Notes: generated from the letters alone by a model not told the origin. Shown: positions 25,768-35,158, counted from the stretch's first letter. The stretch is DNA of 64,000 nt from Pedobacter steynii (GCF_900103665.1 NZ_FNGY01000001.1:310001-374000); one strand, 5' to 3'. Numbers and translations are program-made.

Positions 25768-27411
25768 ATGGATAAATTATTTGTCATCGCGATAGGCGGT
25801 ACCGGAATGCGTTGTTTAGAATCTTTCACTCACCTGTGTGGTATTGGGATGTTCGACAACCAGGAAATAGAAATATTGACCTTAGATACGGATCAAAATA
25901 ACGGCAACAAAGGCAGGGTGGAAGAGCTCATCACCCTATACAACCAGGTCAAAACATCCGGTGCAACAACCGGTGGTACACCAAATGCCAATACGTTCTT
26001 TTCCGCGAAGCTGAACCTACACCGGTTCTGGACCAATTATTCCGGCCCCGGAAGAGAGAATTATAAAAACATCAGCAAAATTTCTACAGGCACACCAGAG
26101 CAGCAAAAAGCCAATAAACTGATCTCCGATTTATTCCTGGATACCAGGTCTGTACAGGAGTTTGCTTTGGAACATGGCTACCGGGCACAAACACATCTGG
26201 GCTCTATGCTGATGTATCATGGGATTGTCGAAGCAGCGAGAAACATCTTGAAAGGATCTGCTGTACAATCTCAGGAGCGGGAGCTGGATGCCTTCATGGG
26301 GAAACTTGAAAAAGCAGGTGCTTCGGCCAGGGTGTTTATTTTCGGATCTGTATTTGGCGGAACCGGAGCATCCTCCATCCCGGTAATTCCCAAAGCGCTT
26401 CAGGATTTTGTGAAGATTCGTTCCAACGGAAATTCGAGCATAGATTTCTCTAAAGCAAAGTTTGGCTCCACCTTGCTAACGGAATATTTTACGTTTAATA
26501 AGCCCGATGATCAGCAGAAATCAAATAAAGCCAATAGCGTTATTGCTGATTCCTCTTTCTTTCCATTGAATAGTCAGGCGGCATTACAATTTTACCAAAG
26601 TGATCCCACTGTGCAGAAATGCTATAAATTGCTGTACCATATCGGCTGGCCGATTGAAAGTAAAAAGATAGATGGGAACAATACCTCAAATCAAACGATC
26701 ACCGGCGGAGGTGAACAAAAGAATCCTTGCCATATCACCGAATTACTGTGCGCCTGTGCGGCCTACGATTTTTTTACCCGTACCGATGGTTTTAACAGTG
26801 CAAAGGCTGATTATTTATATAAAGCGGTAGAATTTAAAGACAATTCATTCAACTTCTCCTTTGATGATTTTATTGGAAAAGAGCATAAATCAGGTGAAAT
26901 TTTCGTCAACAAATTAGGCGCATTTTTCTCCCTGGCGCACATCTCTTTAACCAAGAACGGTGCTGCTTTTGACGATGCTGGTATCAAAGGTTTTATCAAA
27001 CAATGTGAAAATCAGAAACTACATCAGTACAGTACCATTTCAGATGTAGAGTGTAAAGACATCAATGAATACTTCAAGCTTTTTGCCTACACTTTTAAAG
27101 ATGCCCGGTTTATTCCCGGCTGGCTTTACCAGGTGAGGAATTCTGTAGCGCCAGGTCGTTTCCTGTTCGACAGCAAAGCATTTCCGGACAATCAAACCGA
27201 GCTCAGGAAATTGGATGTAGGAACCATTTTCCTTGATGATAAACACCATTGGTCGAAAGGAGGAATGTTTAGCAACAGATACGACACTTTTGTCGCACAA
27301 CTCATCAATACCGGCCCTAAGGATGAACAGAAGGTAAACACGACAAAGGAGAAATTCCTCGCTCACATTTTTAATGCACTTACCATTTCACAAAACTTCG
27401 ATATAAACTAA
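25768..27411 (+). CDS. Tubulin/FtsZ-like protein (Tubulin_2 type)
   Basis: The 547-residue cytoplasmic protein starts with a Rossmann-like strand and glycine turn, LFVIAIGGTGMRCLESF, and EIEILTLDTDQNNGNKGR, as in tubulin-superfamily GTPases. The tubulin signature loop is FGSVFGGTGASSIPVIPKAL, with GGTGAS at residues 197-202. It is longer than FtsZ and lacks the conserved FtsZ C-terminal tail, so it is not the division protein. FtsZ-like families of this kind are reported beside vWA and OmpA proteins and proposed to remodel membranes. The nearby actin-like ATPases and TerD proteins are the distinctive context here. Confidence 0.75.
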   Translation: MDKLFVIAIGGTGMRCLESFTHLCGIGMFDNQEIEILTLDTDQNNGNKGRVEELITLYNQVKTSGATTGGTPNANTFFSAKLNLHRFWTNYSGPGRENYKNISKISTGTPEQQKANKLISDLFLDTRSVQEFALEHGYRAQTHLGSMLMYHGIVEAARNILKGSAVQSQERELDAFMGKLEKAGASARVFIFGSVFGGTGASSIPVIPKALQDFVKIRSNGNSSIDFSKAKFGSTLLTEYFTFNKPDDQQKSNKANSVIADSSFFPLNSQAALQFYQSDPTVQKCYKLLYHIGWPIESKKIDGNNTSNQTITGGGEQKNPCHITELLCACAAYDFFTRTDGFNSAKADYLYKAVEFKDNSFNFSFDDFIGKEHKSGEIFVNKLGAFFSLAHISLTKNGAAFDDAGIKGFIKQCENQKLHQYSTISDVECKDINEYFKLFAYTFKDARFIPGWLYQVRNSVAPGRFLFDSKAFPDNQTELRKLDVGTIFLDDKHHWSKGGMFSNRYDTFVAQLINTGPKDEQKVNTTKEKFLAHIFNALTISQNFDIN

Positions 27412-27417
27412 AGGAAC

Positions 27418-30400
27418 ATGTCAGATAAAAGAATAAAAGCACTGGCGATAAAAGTTCAGGCTAAAACGGAACCAAATGGTGTTGAATTTGCCTGGGATAA
27501 AATCCCTCAGCTGGAAGTTTTTACCAAGAACATTTTAATACCTGAAATAGCCGTTGATAAAGACGGAAACTCATCGGTTAATATTGGAACTATCGTTTCC
27601 GGAATTCCCTCTGTATTTGCCCGGGCAAACTTGTTTAAAAGTGCGCTGGATAACATTCAGGACAAAGATGCCGATGCTGCGGGATTAATGCTGTTTTACA
27701 AATCTTTGATTAGTGAATGGAAAGGCTTCATCAGCTGTATCGCATTAAATTACAAAGATATAGAGGTGAATAGGATTCACCTGGCCTATTCTGATGGGCA
27801 GCAGCTCATCAATACCGCGAATATCTATGAGCCAATAGGTGCATTTGGAAATATGCTCTTTGAGCGGCAGCCGCTTTGGTGTGACCAGTCGCTGGCGAAT
27901 AACACGGATAAAATCCCTTTTATTGACGTCATCTCGTTTAAGGGCAATGTGGTTGGTGGAACTTCTCCAGACAGCTTTTTATTCACCTCTGTAGCGTATA
28001 ACCTTAAAGAAAAACTGCCTTTTGTAAATGTACAGAACGGAAAGTTTATAGATCCTTTAAAATCCGAACTCAATCCCCAGGAACTGTTTACGCTATATGG
28101 TTACGCCAAACATATTCTCAAAAATATAGAGCAATTCAGGTCCAATTATGGGGACCTGGAAGAGTTCATCAGGCCGGAATACGGTAATATGTCGGGTTGT
28201 CTTCAATCATGGATTGAGGAGATGACCGTTTATCAGGAAAAGAAAGGATATCCGAAACTTGATGTTCAGGCAGCACCTGAAGTTGGCGCGTTGTTTAATT
28301 ATCCTTTTAGCATTTTGTTTAATTATTCTACAGAGTTGTTTGGCTCTGAAGGGATCATCTACAATGAATCAAAAGAGGGCAGCATCAGCTTTGATCCTAA
28401 AGACCTGCTGCTGCCAGATACGACGGAGATTGCACAGATTGATTTCGGAAAAGAAGGGATGGAAAACAGGAACTATCTGAAATCCAAACCTATATTGTTG
28501 CTGGCTGCAGAAACTAAAGGTCAGCCAAACAATTATGCCTACTTCACTTTACCGTTAACACCACTGGCCTTAAATGTTTTTGGCGCTACGCTGGAAGCAT
28601 TGGTCGGCATTTCAGAAGCCTCAAACGTAAAGTCACGGATTACGGCTATTTATGACCCGAATGATAAAAACGGGGAGCGTTTAATCGTCAACCTGAGACT
28701 GTATACGGAAACCGGAAACGAGATCATTAAAGAGGTCATTTATAAGATCACTTCCACCTCCATAGCAGGAAAGGACATTTTAATGTGGCCTAACTTCATT
28801 TCCAAACAATGGAACCGGTATTTTCTTTATTCAGAAATTCCACATAATGATGCTAAGTTCCAGGCGACACCATTTATTGGCAATGTAGAGGATGATTTCT
28901 TCCGGATTGTGCTGGATGAAAAGGGAGTTCCCCTGTATCTGGCCAATAACGGCAAAGCAGCTATAGTTCCAGAAAAATACGGCAATATCAAGGCGCAATT
29001 GCATGTCACTTCCAATAATGCAGTAGCAGATAATAAGTATAAATATGAGATTTATGAGAGCAACCAGCCTTTCAAAGGGATGAAGTTTGCCCATGCAGGA
29101 ATTGATTGTGGTTTTGGGATCATTCGTTACGATGGCTCGGGCAATACACAGGCCTTACCGGTCAATATGCTGAATTCTCCAAGAACATTGTCGCCCGCAT
29201 TTTTAGGGGTTGACTTTGGCAGTACAAACTCTTCTATTGCCTATTTCTCTGACCAGAGAAATGAAGTCTGTGAAAGTTTAAAGTTAACCAATAAAAGAGT
29301 TTCGCTGTTGTCTACCGACACGAAAAATAACGATAAACGTCCGGCGGTAGAAGATGAGATCTTCTTCTTCCAAAACGATGAAATCCTCAGCAATTCTATT
29401 AAATCAGTGCTCACGATCCATGATTCGAGAAGAATTGTAAACGAGGGCAATATCCTGAGCGATTCATTGATGGCACAGGCCGTAAAGGGCGGATTCCCTT
29501 GCTTTGAAAAAAATCTGCCGATTGAAAATGCAGAAGATAACCGGTATATCCTAAGTTACAATAGAATAGGCAGGGCAGAACTGGTTTACAATATGAAATG
29601 GTCTTCCCAGCCTATCGATAAGAGTTACAAAACGGCATATCTGAGCTCTTTACTTCTGCATGTGTATGCACAGTTGTTCATCGAAGGTCATGAGCCCCAT
29701 ACTTTAAAATGGTCATATCCATCCTCAATGGGTAAAGAATTGTTGAGCGAATATAGAGGGATATGGGATTCACTGAAAGAGATCTCACCGATTGTGGGCA
29801 ATGTGAAGTTGAAAACATATCCTCCTTCAGACCTCTCCGATATTGGCGAGACTTCAGGCAACAGTACCTGGGCTGCGCCAGCGGCAACATCAGGCTGGGG
29901 CGATGGTATGGCTGAAGCTCCGGTGCAAGATTCCGGTTGGGGTGCAACAGCTTCGGGCAGCAATGGATGGGGAACGGAAACTCAGGTTCCGACAGTTGCC
30001 GCAGGTTGGGGTAATGAAGCTTCAAAGAAGGCGGTGGCAGTAGTAAATATCGCGACAGAAACCGCTGCCCTGCGGTTTGATTTTAGAAAATTAAGCAATG
30101 AAGAGTCACTTTCAGAAGCCTGTGCGGTAGCGAATTACCTGGTCAGGCCAAATGGTGGTTATTCCATCGGTCCCAGTGAACTGGTGCTTTGTTTTGACAT
30201 TGGCGGCAGTACCACTGATATTACTGCATTGTGCCAGATGGATGGTGGAAAGGCGATGATCAAACAAAACTCTATTCGTTTTGCAGCGGAGCGGGTAGCA
30301 CAGGCGACTAAATTTTCTCCCAATTTCAAAAACGTGTTGTTGAGGATGTGCGAAAGGAAGAACATCTCCATTCAGGGATTAAATAATGGGAGCAATAAGT

Positions 30401-31329
30401 TTTCTGAAAATACAGCCCCTTATTATTTTGAACAGGTGGTAGACCGGTTGGAGGCTGCAGATTTTGAAACCTTTTATCTTTTAATTGCCGCAGAATGTAA
30501 GGAGATGATGAGCATCAACCTGTATGTGACTGGTTTAATCATGTTTTATGCGGGGCAGCTGGCTTATAAATTAAGAAATGAAATTGTCAAATCGGAAGAT
30601 GCACCAGCGTCCGTTAAAGCCATTCCTCCCAAAATTAAGATTGCTTTTGCAGGAAAGGGATCCAGGATTTTCGATTGGTTCGCTGCAGTAGATCCAAAGG
30701 CCGCAGATGATTATTATACGCAGATGTTTATCCGGGGGATGGGCGGAGAAAGCATCGCAAGGGCAACCATTAGCCCAATGAATACCAATCCTTTAAAGAT
30801 CATCGACATCAACTCTCAGCGCGGAACAGATAATGCAGATGTTAAATATGAGGTGTCAAAAGGTTTGGCCATTCCGACAAACATTACCAGCATTTTGGTG
30901 CCAACCAATAAGCAGGCGATAGAAATACTTGGAGAAGATAACTTCTGTGTAATTACCCCTGCAGGTGAGTTCAAATATCTGGAATCCACTAATTCTATTA
31001 CGCCGGAAATGCTGGAACACATCGGAAATCACTTTATCTGTTTACCTCCGGAAGGAAAGCCACATTGCCCGAGGTTCATGGATTTCGCAGATCTGTTCTA
31101 TAAAGTCTCTTCCAGCATGTTTGGCTTAAAGATGAATGCTGCAGATTTTATGGCGGGCTTTCAGGACATGAATATTGAAAACTATATCAAAGGAGAGCCT
31201 GGTTTTATCAAGGCGCAAAAGCGGAAACATGACGATCAGAAAGCTTTTGACTATGTCGCGCCGATCATCATTTTAGAAGGAATGAAATTCTTTGAAAAAC
31301 ACCTGCTTAAGGGCATCCAAAAACAATAG
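27418..31329 (+). CDS. Giant Hsp70/actin-fold ATPase (SrfB-like)
   Basis: The 1303-residue protein has an N-terminal ~590-residue region of unknown fold, followed by an actin/Hsp70 ATPase: phosphate-1 FLGVDFGSTNSSIAYF (D599), phosphate-2 LCFDIGGSTTDITAL (D927) and a possible adenosine motif KIAFAGKGSRIFDW. Between phosphate-1 and phosphate-2 lies a disordered Gly/Trp insertion (residues ~812-870). Size and motifs recall the SrfB virulence-factor family, which is from memory. It starts 6 bp after the tubulin-like gene and ends 5 bp before a second actin-like gene. It probably binds ATP and acts as a scaffold or motor for the complex. Confidence 0.72.
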   Translation: MSDKRIKALAIKVQAKTEPNGVEFAWDKIPQLEVFTKNILIPEIAVDKDGNSSVNIGTIVSGIPSVFARANLFKSALDNIQDKDADAAGLMLFYKSLISEWKGFISCIALNYKDIEVNRIHLAYSDGQQLINTANIYEPIGAFGNMLFERQPLWCDQSLANNTDKIPFIDVISFKGNVVGGTSPDSFLFTSVAYNLKEKLPFVNVQNGKFIDPLKSELNPQELFTLYGYAKHILKNIEQFRSNYGDLEEFIRPEYGNMSGCLQSWIEEMTVYQEKKGYPKLDVQAAPEVGALFNYPFSILFNYSTELFGSEGIIYNESKEGSISFDPKDLLLPDTTEIAQIDFGKEGMENRNYLKSKPILLLAAETKGQPNNYAYFTLPLTPLALNVFGATLEALVGISEASNVKSRITAIYDPNDKNGERLIVNLRLYTETGNEIIKEVIYKITSTSIAGKDILMWPNFISKQWNRYFLYSEIPHNDAKFQATPFIGNVEDDFFRIVLDEKGVPLYLANNGKAAIVPEKYGNIKAQLHVTSNNAVADNKYKYEIYESNQPFKGMKFAHAGIDCGFGIIRYDGSGNTQALPVNMLNSPRTLSPAFLGVDFGSTNSSIAYFSDQRNEVCESLKLTNKRVSLLSTDTKNNDKRPAVEDEIFFFQNDEILSNSIKSVLTIHDSRRIVNEGNILSDSLMAQAVKGGFPCFEKNLPIENAEDNRYILSYNRIGRAELVYNMKWSSQPIDKSYKTAYLSSLLLHVYAQLFIEGHEPHTLKWSYPSSMGKELLSEYRGIWDSLKEISPIVGNVKLKTYPPSDLSDIGETSGNSTWAAPAATSGWGDGMAEAPVQDSGWGATASGSNGWGTETQVPTVAAGWGNEASKKAVAVVNIATETAALRFDFRKLSNEESLSEACAVANYLVRPNGGYSIGPSELVLCFDIGGSTTDITALCQMDGGKAMIKQNSIRFAAERVAQATKFSPNFKNVLLRMCERKNISIQGLNNGSNKFSENTAPYYFEQVVDRLEAADFETFYLLIAAECKEMMSINLYVTGLIMFYAGQLAYKLRNEIVKSEDAPASVKAIPPKIKIAFAGKGSRIFDWFAAVDPKAADDYYTQMFIRGMGGESIARATISPMNTNPLKIIDINSQRGTDNADVKYEVSKGLAIPTNITSILVPTNKQAIEILGEDNFCVITPAGEFKYLESTNSITPEMLEHIGNHFICLPPEGKPHCPRFMDFADLFYKVSSSMFGLKMNAADFMAGFQDMNIENYIKGEPGFIKAQKRKHDDQKAFDYVAPIIILEGMKFFEKHLLKGIQKQ

Positions 31330-31334
31330 AAGCA

Positions 31335-32666
31335 ATGAAATTCTGTGTATTAGCGAAAATCTCTAAGCGTTCCATCTCTTTCTGGTATCAATCAGACCGG
31401 AACGCTTATGCGCCATTGAGCATAACGGAATCAAACGAGGTTCCCTTATACTTTTATGTAAATGGCAACGATTTTATTTTTGGAACTGCAGCAAGGGATC
31501 GGTTCAACAGACATGATCCCAATGCTTATGGCAACTATTTTGAAATTATAAAGGACCCGGGGAAGCATTTCAGTATTTATGGCAATAAAAAGCCGGTTAA
31601 ACAGCTGTTTTACTATGGTGTTGAACAATACTTGTCTCATTTTTTGAATACCGTTTTATATAAAACAGATTCTATTGAATCTTACAGGCAGCATTTTCCG
31701 CTTCGCTTTTTATTTGATACGGATATTGAAGACCAGGAGAAATCATTGATAGAACACCTGTTTAAAGAAGCCGGTTACTTTAACCTGGACCGCATTGATT
31801 TCAATAAAGCGTTGTTTGGCGTGTTGACTCAAAAAGCAGTTCTGCCCAAAGGGAAATCCGTTTTATGGTTAAGCAGTGTGGATGATGTGCTATATCTGAA
31901 ACTCTATAAAGATGTCCTGGCGGAGGCGATCGGTTCTTTTAAGCTGGAAGGGCAGGGCGCCGATCCAAGAGTAAAGATTCTCGCAGATATGATTGTAGAA
32001 TACATCATTGTTCAAAATTCTTATTTATCAATTGATAAAGATGCAGAGATCGCTGCCTTGCTTCCCTTTTGTGTCCGTGTGCTGGAAAATATAAGTCCGA
32101 TTATAAAAGGTGATGCCGAACTAATCGATGGAAACAAATATTGGTTTAAGGTGAATGAGCGAAACCTCAACGACAGGCTTCAATATTATTCTAATGATGG
32201 AATGATCTATAGCGCGATAGATGATCTTTTGAAATCTGCAGGTTTAATTGCACAGGAAGTCATCATTCTATTGGGGACAGAGGAAATCAGTACTTCTTAT
32301 TTCTCTGGCAAGTTGCTCAGGAAATACCCGTATGTGCTGGCGGTAAAAGCTGCAGATGCCGGAGATGCGATGAAAGCTGTTTTTGCAGAGATTGCCAGTT
32401 CAAACTATACAGTTAAATCAAAACCGCCGGTTGCAGCACCTGTGTTGGCAGCACCAGCAGTTACCCCACCTGTAGTTACCGCGTCGCCACCTGTATTGGC
32501 AAGACCAGCGCTTCCTACACCAAAGACACCGCCTCCATTGCCACCAAAAAGAGAGCAGCCCGTTTCACAACCGCAGGTAAACATCCCCAAATTACCGGAA
32601 CCAAAACCTGCAATACCCACAAAAGTTAATGCGGTTAAACTTCCGCCACTTCCACCTAAAAAATAA
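31335..32666 (+). CDS. Degenerate actin-fold-like protein with a proline-rich tail
   Basis: This is a 443-residue protein. The N-terminal ~360 residues look like a decayed Hsp70/actin fold: VLAKISKRSISFWYQ at the phosphate-1 position without the Asp-Gly motif, FIFGTAARDRF, and DQEKSLIEHLFKEAGYFNLD before a segment in the place of the phosphate-2 strand. The last ~80 residues are Pro/Ala/Val-rich (PPPLPPKREQP, ending PPLPPKK), like ligands of SH3 or WW domains. It probably pairs with the large ATPase encoded 5 bp upstream. Motif loss suggests it does not hydrolyse ATP. The fold call is tentative. Confidence 0.55.
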   Translation: MKFCVLAKISKRSISFWYQSDRNAYAPLSITESNEVPLYFYVNGNDFIFGTAARDRFNRHDPNAYGNYFEIIKDPGKHFSIYGNKKPVKQLFYYGVEQYLSHFLNTVLYKTDSIESYRQHFPLRFLFDTDIEDQEKSLIEHLFKEAGYFNLDRIDFNKALFGVLTQKAVLPKGKSVLWLSSVDDVLYLKLYKDVLAEAIGSFKLEGQGADPRVKILADMIVEYIIVQNSYLSIDKDAEIAALLPFCVRVLENISPIIKGDAELIDGNKYWFKVNERNLNDRLQYYSNDGMIYSAIDDLLKSAGLIAQEVIILLGTEEISTSYFSGKLLRKYPYVLAVKAADAGDAMKAVFAEIASSNYTVKSKPPVAAPVLAAPAVTPPVVTASPPVLARPALPTPKTPPPLPPKREQPVSQPQVNIPKLPEPKPAIPTKVNAVKLPPLPPKK

Positions 32667-32673
32667 ACACAAA

Positions 32674-33240
32674 ATGGCTATACAACTAGAAAAAAACAAA
32701 TCAATATCGATCGCTAAAGAACAACCTGGGTTAAATCATATTATAGCTGGCTTAGGCTGGGATCCATCAACAGTGAACGGACATCCTGTAGATCTGGACC
32801 TCTCCTTATTTATGCTGGCTGAAAATGGTAAACTGGCCGCAGATGAGTATTTTATCTTTTACAATAACGCTTCGAGTCCTGATGGTTCTACTCATTATCC
32901 CGGCGATAACAGGGGAGGTGAAGGGGATGGAGATGATGAGGTGATTCATCTTGATTTATCTAAAATAGACCCGAAAATAGAGTTTCTATATTTTGCGGTC
33001 ACCATCGATCAGGGAGAAGAAAGAGGCCATCATTTCGGTCATGTGCAGAACTCCTATATCAATATCAGGGATGCTTCAGACCATTCCATTCTGTGCCAGT
33101 ATCAGCTAAAAGACCATTTTACAGACGAAGATTCTATCGTCATTGCAGCGATTTCCAGAAATGGAGGGGAATGGAACGTGGAGGCACTCGGGCAGGCTTT
33201 TTCCGGAGGGCTAAATACACTAGTTGAATTATACCAATAA
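32674..33240 (+). CDS. TerD-family protein 1
   Basis: The 188-residue TerD-domain protein has LEKNKSISIAKEQPGL at the N-terminus and LGWDPS..VDLDLSLFML. The acidic calcium loop is GDNRGGEGDGDDEVIHLDLS. TerD domains bind calcium and occur in tellurite-resistance and general stress systems. The frame extends upstream to 32629 inside the previous gene, but ATG 32674 follows that gene's stop by 7 bp and begins with the canonical TerD strand. A second TerD gene follows by 12 bp, so the two may form a heteromer. Confidence 0.88.
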   Translation: MAIQLEKNKSISIAKEQPGLNHIIAGLGWDPSTVNGHPVDLDLSLFMLAENGKLAADEYFIFYNNASSPDGSTHYPGDNRGGEGDGDDEVIHLDLSKIDPKIEFLYFAVTIDQGEERGHHFGHVQNSYINIRDASDHSILCQYQLKDHFTDEDSIVIAAISRNGGEWNVEALGQAFSGGLNTLVELYQ

Positions 33241-33252
33241 AAAAATATAACT

Positions 33253-33906
33253 ATGAGCAGTTTTAATTTAAGTAAGGGCGACAGGTTCTCCCTTTCCAAG
33301 GCAGCGCCCGGACTAACGATTGTGAAAATTGGCATGGGATGGGACCCTAATGATGAACCCGGCGGACCGGAATTTGATCTTGATGTATCTGCGTTTTCAA
33401 TAGGCAATGACTTTAAAATCCCTTCTGATTCTTATTTTACTTTCTATGGTCAGATCCGGATGGGAAACAAAGTGGAAGACAAAATAGAGAAAGGTTTGTT
33501 CAGGCCGCTTACTGAGGATGGCGCGATTACCGGGGCCATTGATGATCCGGATGGATCGAGAAGTGATGGCGATGATGATGAAGATATGTTTATCGATTTA
33601 ACAAAAGTGAGCCATAAGATTGAACAAATTATTATTTGCTGTACAATCTGTAAATATCCCCACGACAATAACAAAGACCGCAGAACACTGGACCTGAACT
33701 TCGGACAGGTAAATGATTGCTATATCCGTATTGTGGATGAAAGAAGTGGAGAGGAGGTACTAAGGTATGACATGAAAGACCAGTATACCAATGAAGATGC
33801 CGTAGAATTTGGACGGCTATTCCGTGTGGGCGAGACCTGGGAATTTGAAGCCATGGGCAGAGCGCATACTGGCAGCTTGCAGGCATTGGTAGATATGTAC
33901 ACCTAA
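33253..33906 (+). CDS. TerD-family protein 2
   Basis: The 217-residue TerD-domain protein starts FNLSKGDRFSLSKAAPGL and continues MGWDPNDEPGGPEFDLDVS. It has a longer acidic loop than copy 1 (DDPDGSRSDGDDDEDMFIDL) and an insertion before it (IRMGNKVEDKIEKGLF). The C-terminus, VGETWEFEAMGRAHTGSLQ, matches copy 1 (GGEWNVEALGQAFSGGLN). It is cytoplasmic by lack of signal peptide. It lies 12 bp before the OmpA-domain gene, which carries the same N-terminal FDLSKGD motif. Confidence 0.88.
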   Translation: MSSFNLSKGDRFSLSKAAPGLTIVKIGMGWDPNDEPGGPEFDLDVSAFSIGNDFKIPSDSYFTFYGQIRMGNKVEDKIEKGLFRPLTEDGAITGAIDDPDGSRSDGDDDEDMFIDLTKVSHKIEQIIICCTICKYPHDNNKDRRTLDLNFGQVNDCYIRIVDERSGEEVLRYDMKDQYTNEDAVEFGRLFRVGETWEFEAMGRAHTGSLQALVDMYT

Positions 33907-33918
33907 TCATTAGAAATT

Positions 33919-34692
33919 ATGGCATTTGATTTAAATAAAAATAATGGCGCTGATCCGGAATCATCGGGTGAAAAATCAGCTTCCGCGAAGTTTGACCTTT
34001 CAAAAGGAGACCTAGTAGTAGGTGCAAGCCCGCCGGCAGAACCTTCAAAATCGAGAAATTTGATCATTGGATTGGCCGGACTGCTGATCATTGGAGGAGG
34101 GATCTGGTATTATAGCTCCGGCAGAAGCACGGCAACAAGAAACACAGCAACAACAGATACGGCGGCGAAGAGCGCATCAGCGGTGAACAGCGCATCAGCT
34201 GAAGTAACGGCCTCCGATACCACCCTTGCAGCTCCAACTGTTAGCCAGGTTGATAAAGAAAGCCCCGCTACTGTTGAAAATACACCTGCAACCGTTCAAA
34301 ACACCGTTGCTGTTCCTGAGCAGCGGAGCTCCGGTAGCGATAACCCGGTAAAAACAAGATTAAACCATAAAATTCCCGCAACCTTTGCCCAGGGATCTTC
34401 CTTCATTAATCAGATAGATCAATTATTGATCAAACGTATTCTGGCTTATTTATCTAAAAATCCTGAGGCATCAATTCAGGTTAACGGATATGCGAGCAGC
34501 GACGGCATTTTGGAAATCAATCAAACGGTGTCTCAGGCAAGAGCAGATGCCTTTAAGAAATACCTGGTTTCAAAAAATGTTGATGAAAACAGGGTACTTG
34601 CATCAGGAAAAGGAATTGAAAATCCAATTGCATCAAATGATACCAATGCTGGCAGAAAAAAGAACAGAAGGGTGGAGATTATCCTCCCGTAA
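33919..34692 (+). CDS. Membrane-anchored OmpA-domain protein with TerD-like N-terminal motifs
   Basis: This is a 257-residue protein. The N-terminus MAFDLNKNNG and the later KFDLSKGDLVVGA repeat the first strand of the TerD proteins encoded just upstream. A transmembrane helix (NLIIGLAGLLIIGGGIWYY, residues ~47-65) is followed by a Thr/Ala/Ser-rich linker. The C-terminal OmpA peptidoglycan-binding domain (IPATFAQGSSFINQ, IQVNGYASSDG, NQTVSQARADAFKKYL, GRKKNRRVEIIL) is complete. It probably links the inner membrane to peptidoglycan, with a short cytoplasmic tail that could engage TerD or the cytoskeletal proteins. Confidence 0.82.
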   Translation: MAFDLNKNNGADPESSGEKSASAKFDLSKGDLVVGASPPAEPSKSRNLIIGLAGLLIIGGGIWYYSSGRSTATRNTATTDTAAKSASAVNSASAEVTASDTTLAAPTVSQVDKESPATVENTPATVQNTVAVPEQRSSGSDNPVKTRLNHKIPATFAQGSSFINQIDQLLIKRILAYLSKNPEASIQVNGYASSDGILEINQTVSQARADAFKKYLVSKNVDENRVLASGKGIENPIASNDTNAGRKKNRRVEIILP

Positions 34693-34709
34693 ATTAAGAA
34701 ATATCGCCT

Positions 34710-34922
34710 GTGGCTAAGAGAAGAACCAAGAAAATAACAACGAAAGGAAGGAGCCTTAAAGAAGTGCTGATTTTATTAGGAATCCTGTTTAGTGCAATGC
34801 TGTTTATTATAAAAGTGATTACCGGAGGGATAGGCTGGCTTGAAGTCTTTGCGCCTGTGCTGATTGCATTTTTTATTGTTTTCCTGCTGTCGGTATTAAA
34901 GGCGGCACTAAGAAAGGTATAA
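34710..34922 (+). CDS. Small two-helix membrane protein
   Basis: The 70-residue product starts at GTG 34710 with a basic N-terminus (AKRRTKKITTKGR) and has two hydrophobic helices (VLILLGILFSAMLFIIKVI and VFAPVLIAFFIVFLLSVL). It lies 17 bp after the OmpA-domain gene and before the strong terminator at 34969, so it is probably the last gene of the operon. Family unknown. Confidence 0.6.
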   Translation: MAKRRTKKITTKGRSLKEVLILLGILFSAMLFIIKVITGGIGWLEVFAPVLIAFFIVFLLSVLKAALRKV

Positions 34923-34968
34923 TCACGTCCTGAGAATGGTTGACCATTTTAAGTGATACAAATTTTAT

Positions 34969-35010
34969 AAAAAAGCTCAAGTATTTTCAAAGAATGTTTG
35001 AGCTTTTTTA
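34969..35010 (+). terminator. Strong intrinsic terminator of the 22731-34922 operon
   Basis: AAAAAAGCTCAA (34969-34980) pairs perfectly with TTGAGCTTTTTT (34998-35009), a 12-bp stem ending in a T-run. It lies about 47 bp after the last gene of the operon. Confidence 0.85.
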
Positions 35011-35158
35011 TTGTAGGTTTTGATCGCAATTTTTTCTGTTTGTGCATTTGTACTGGTGTAAGCATAACAAGGATCCTTTTTTGAAGTTTTTATAGATTTG
35101 CAGATAGCAACCGATTCAGCTATTTTAGAGGTATTATTGCGTATAAATCAGATAAAAT

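Noticed and set aside
25768..27411. Cell-division FtsZ
   Set aside because: It is too long, lacks the FtsZ C-terminal tail and the dcw gene context; only the GGTG loop and fold-level features match.
32674..33906. Classical tellurite-resistance ter operon
   Set aside because: TerD domains occur without terB, terC, terZ or terA, and the partners are cytoskeletal and envelope proteins.
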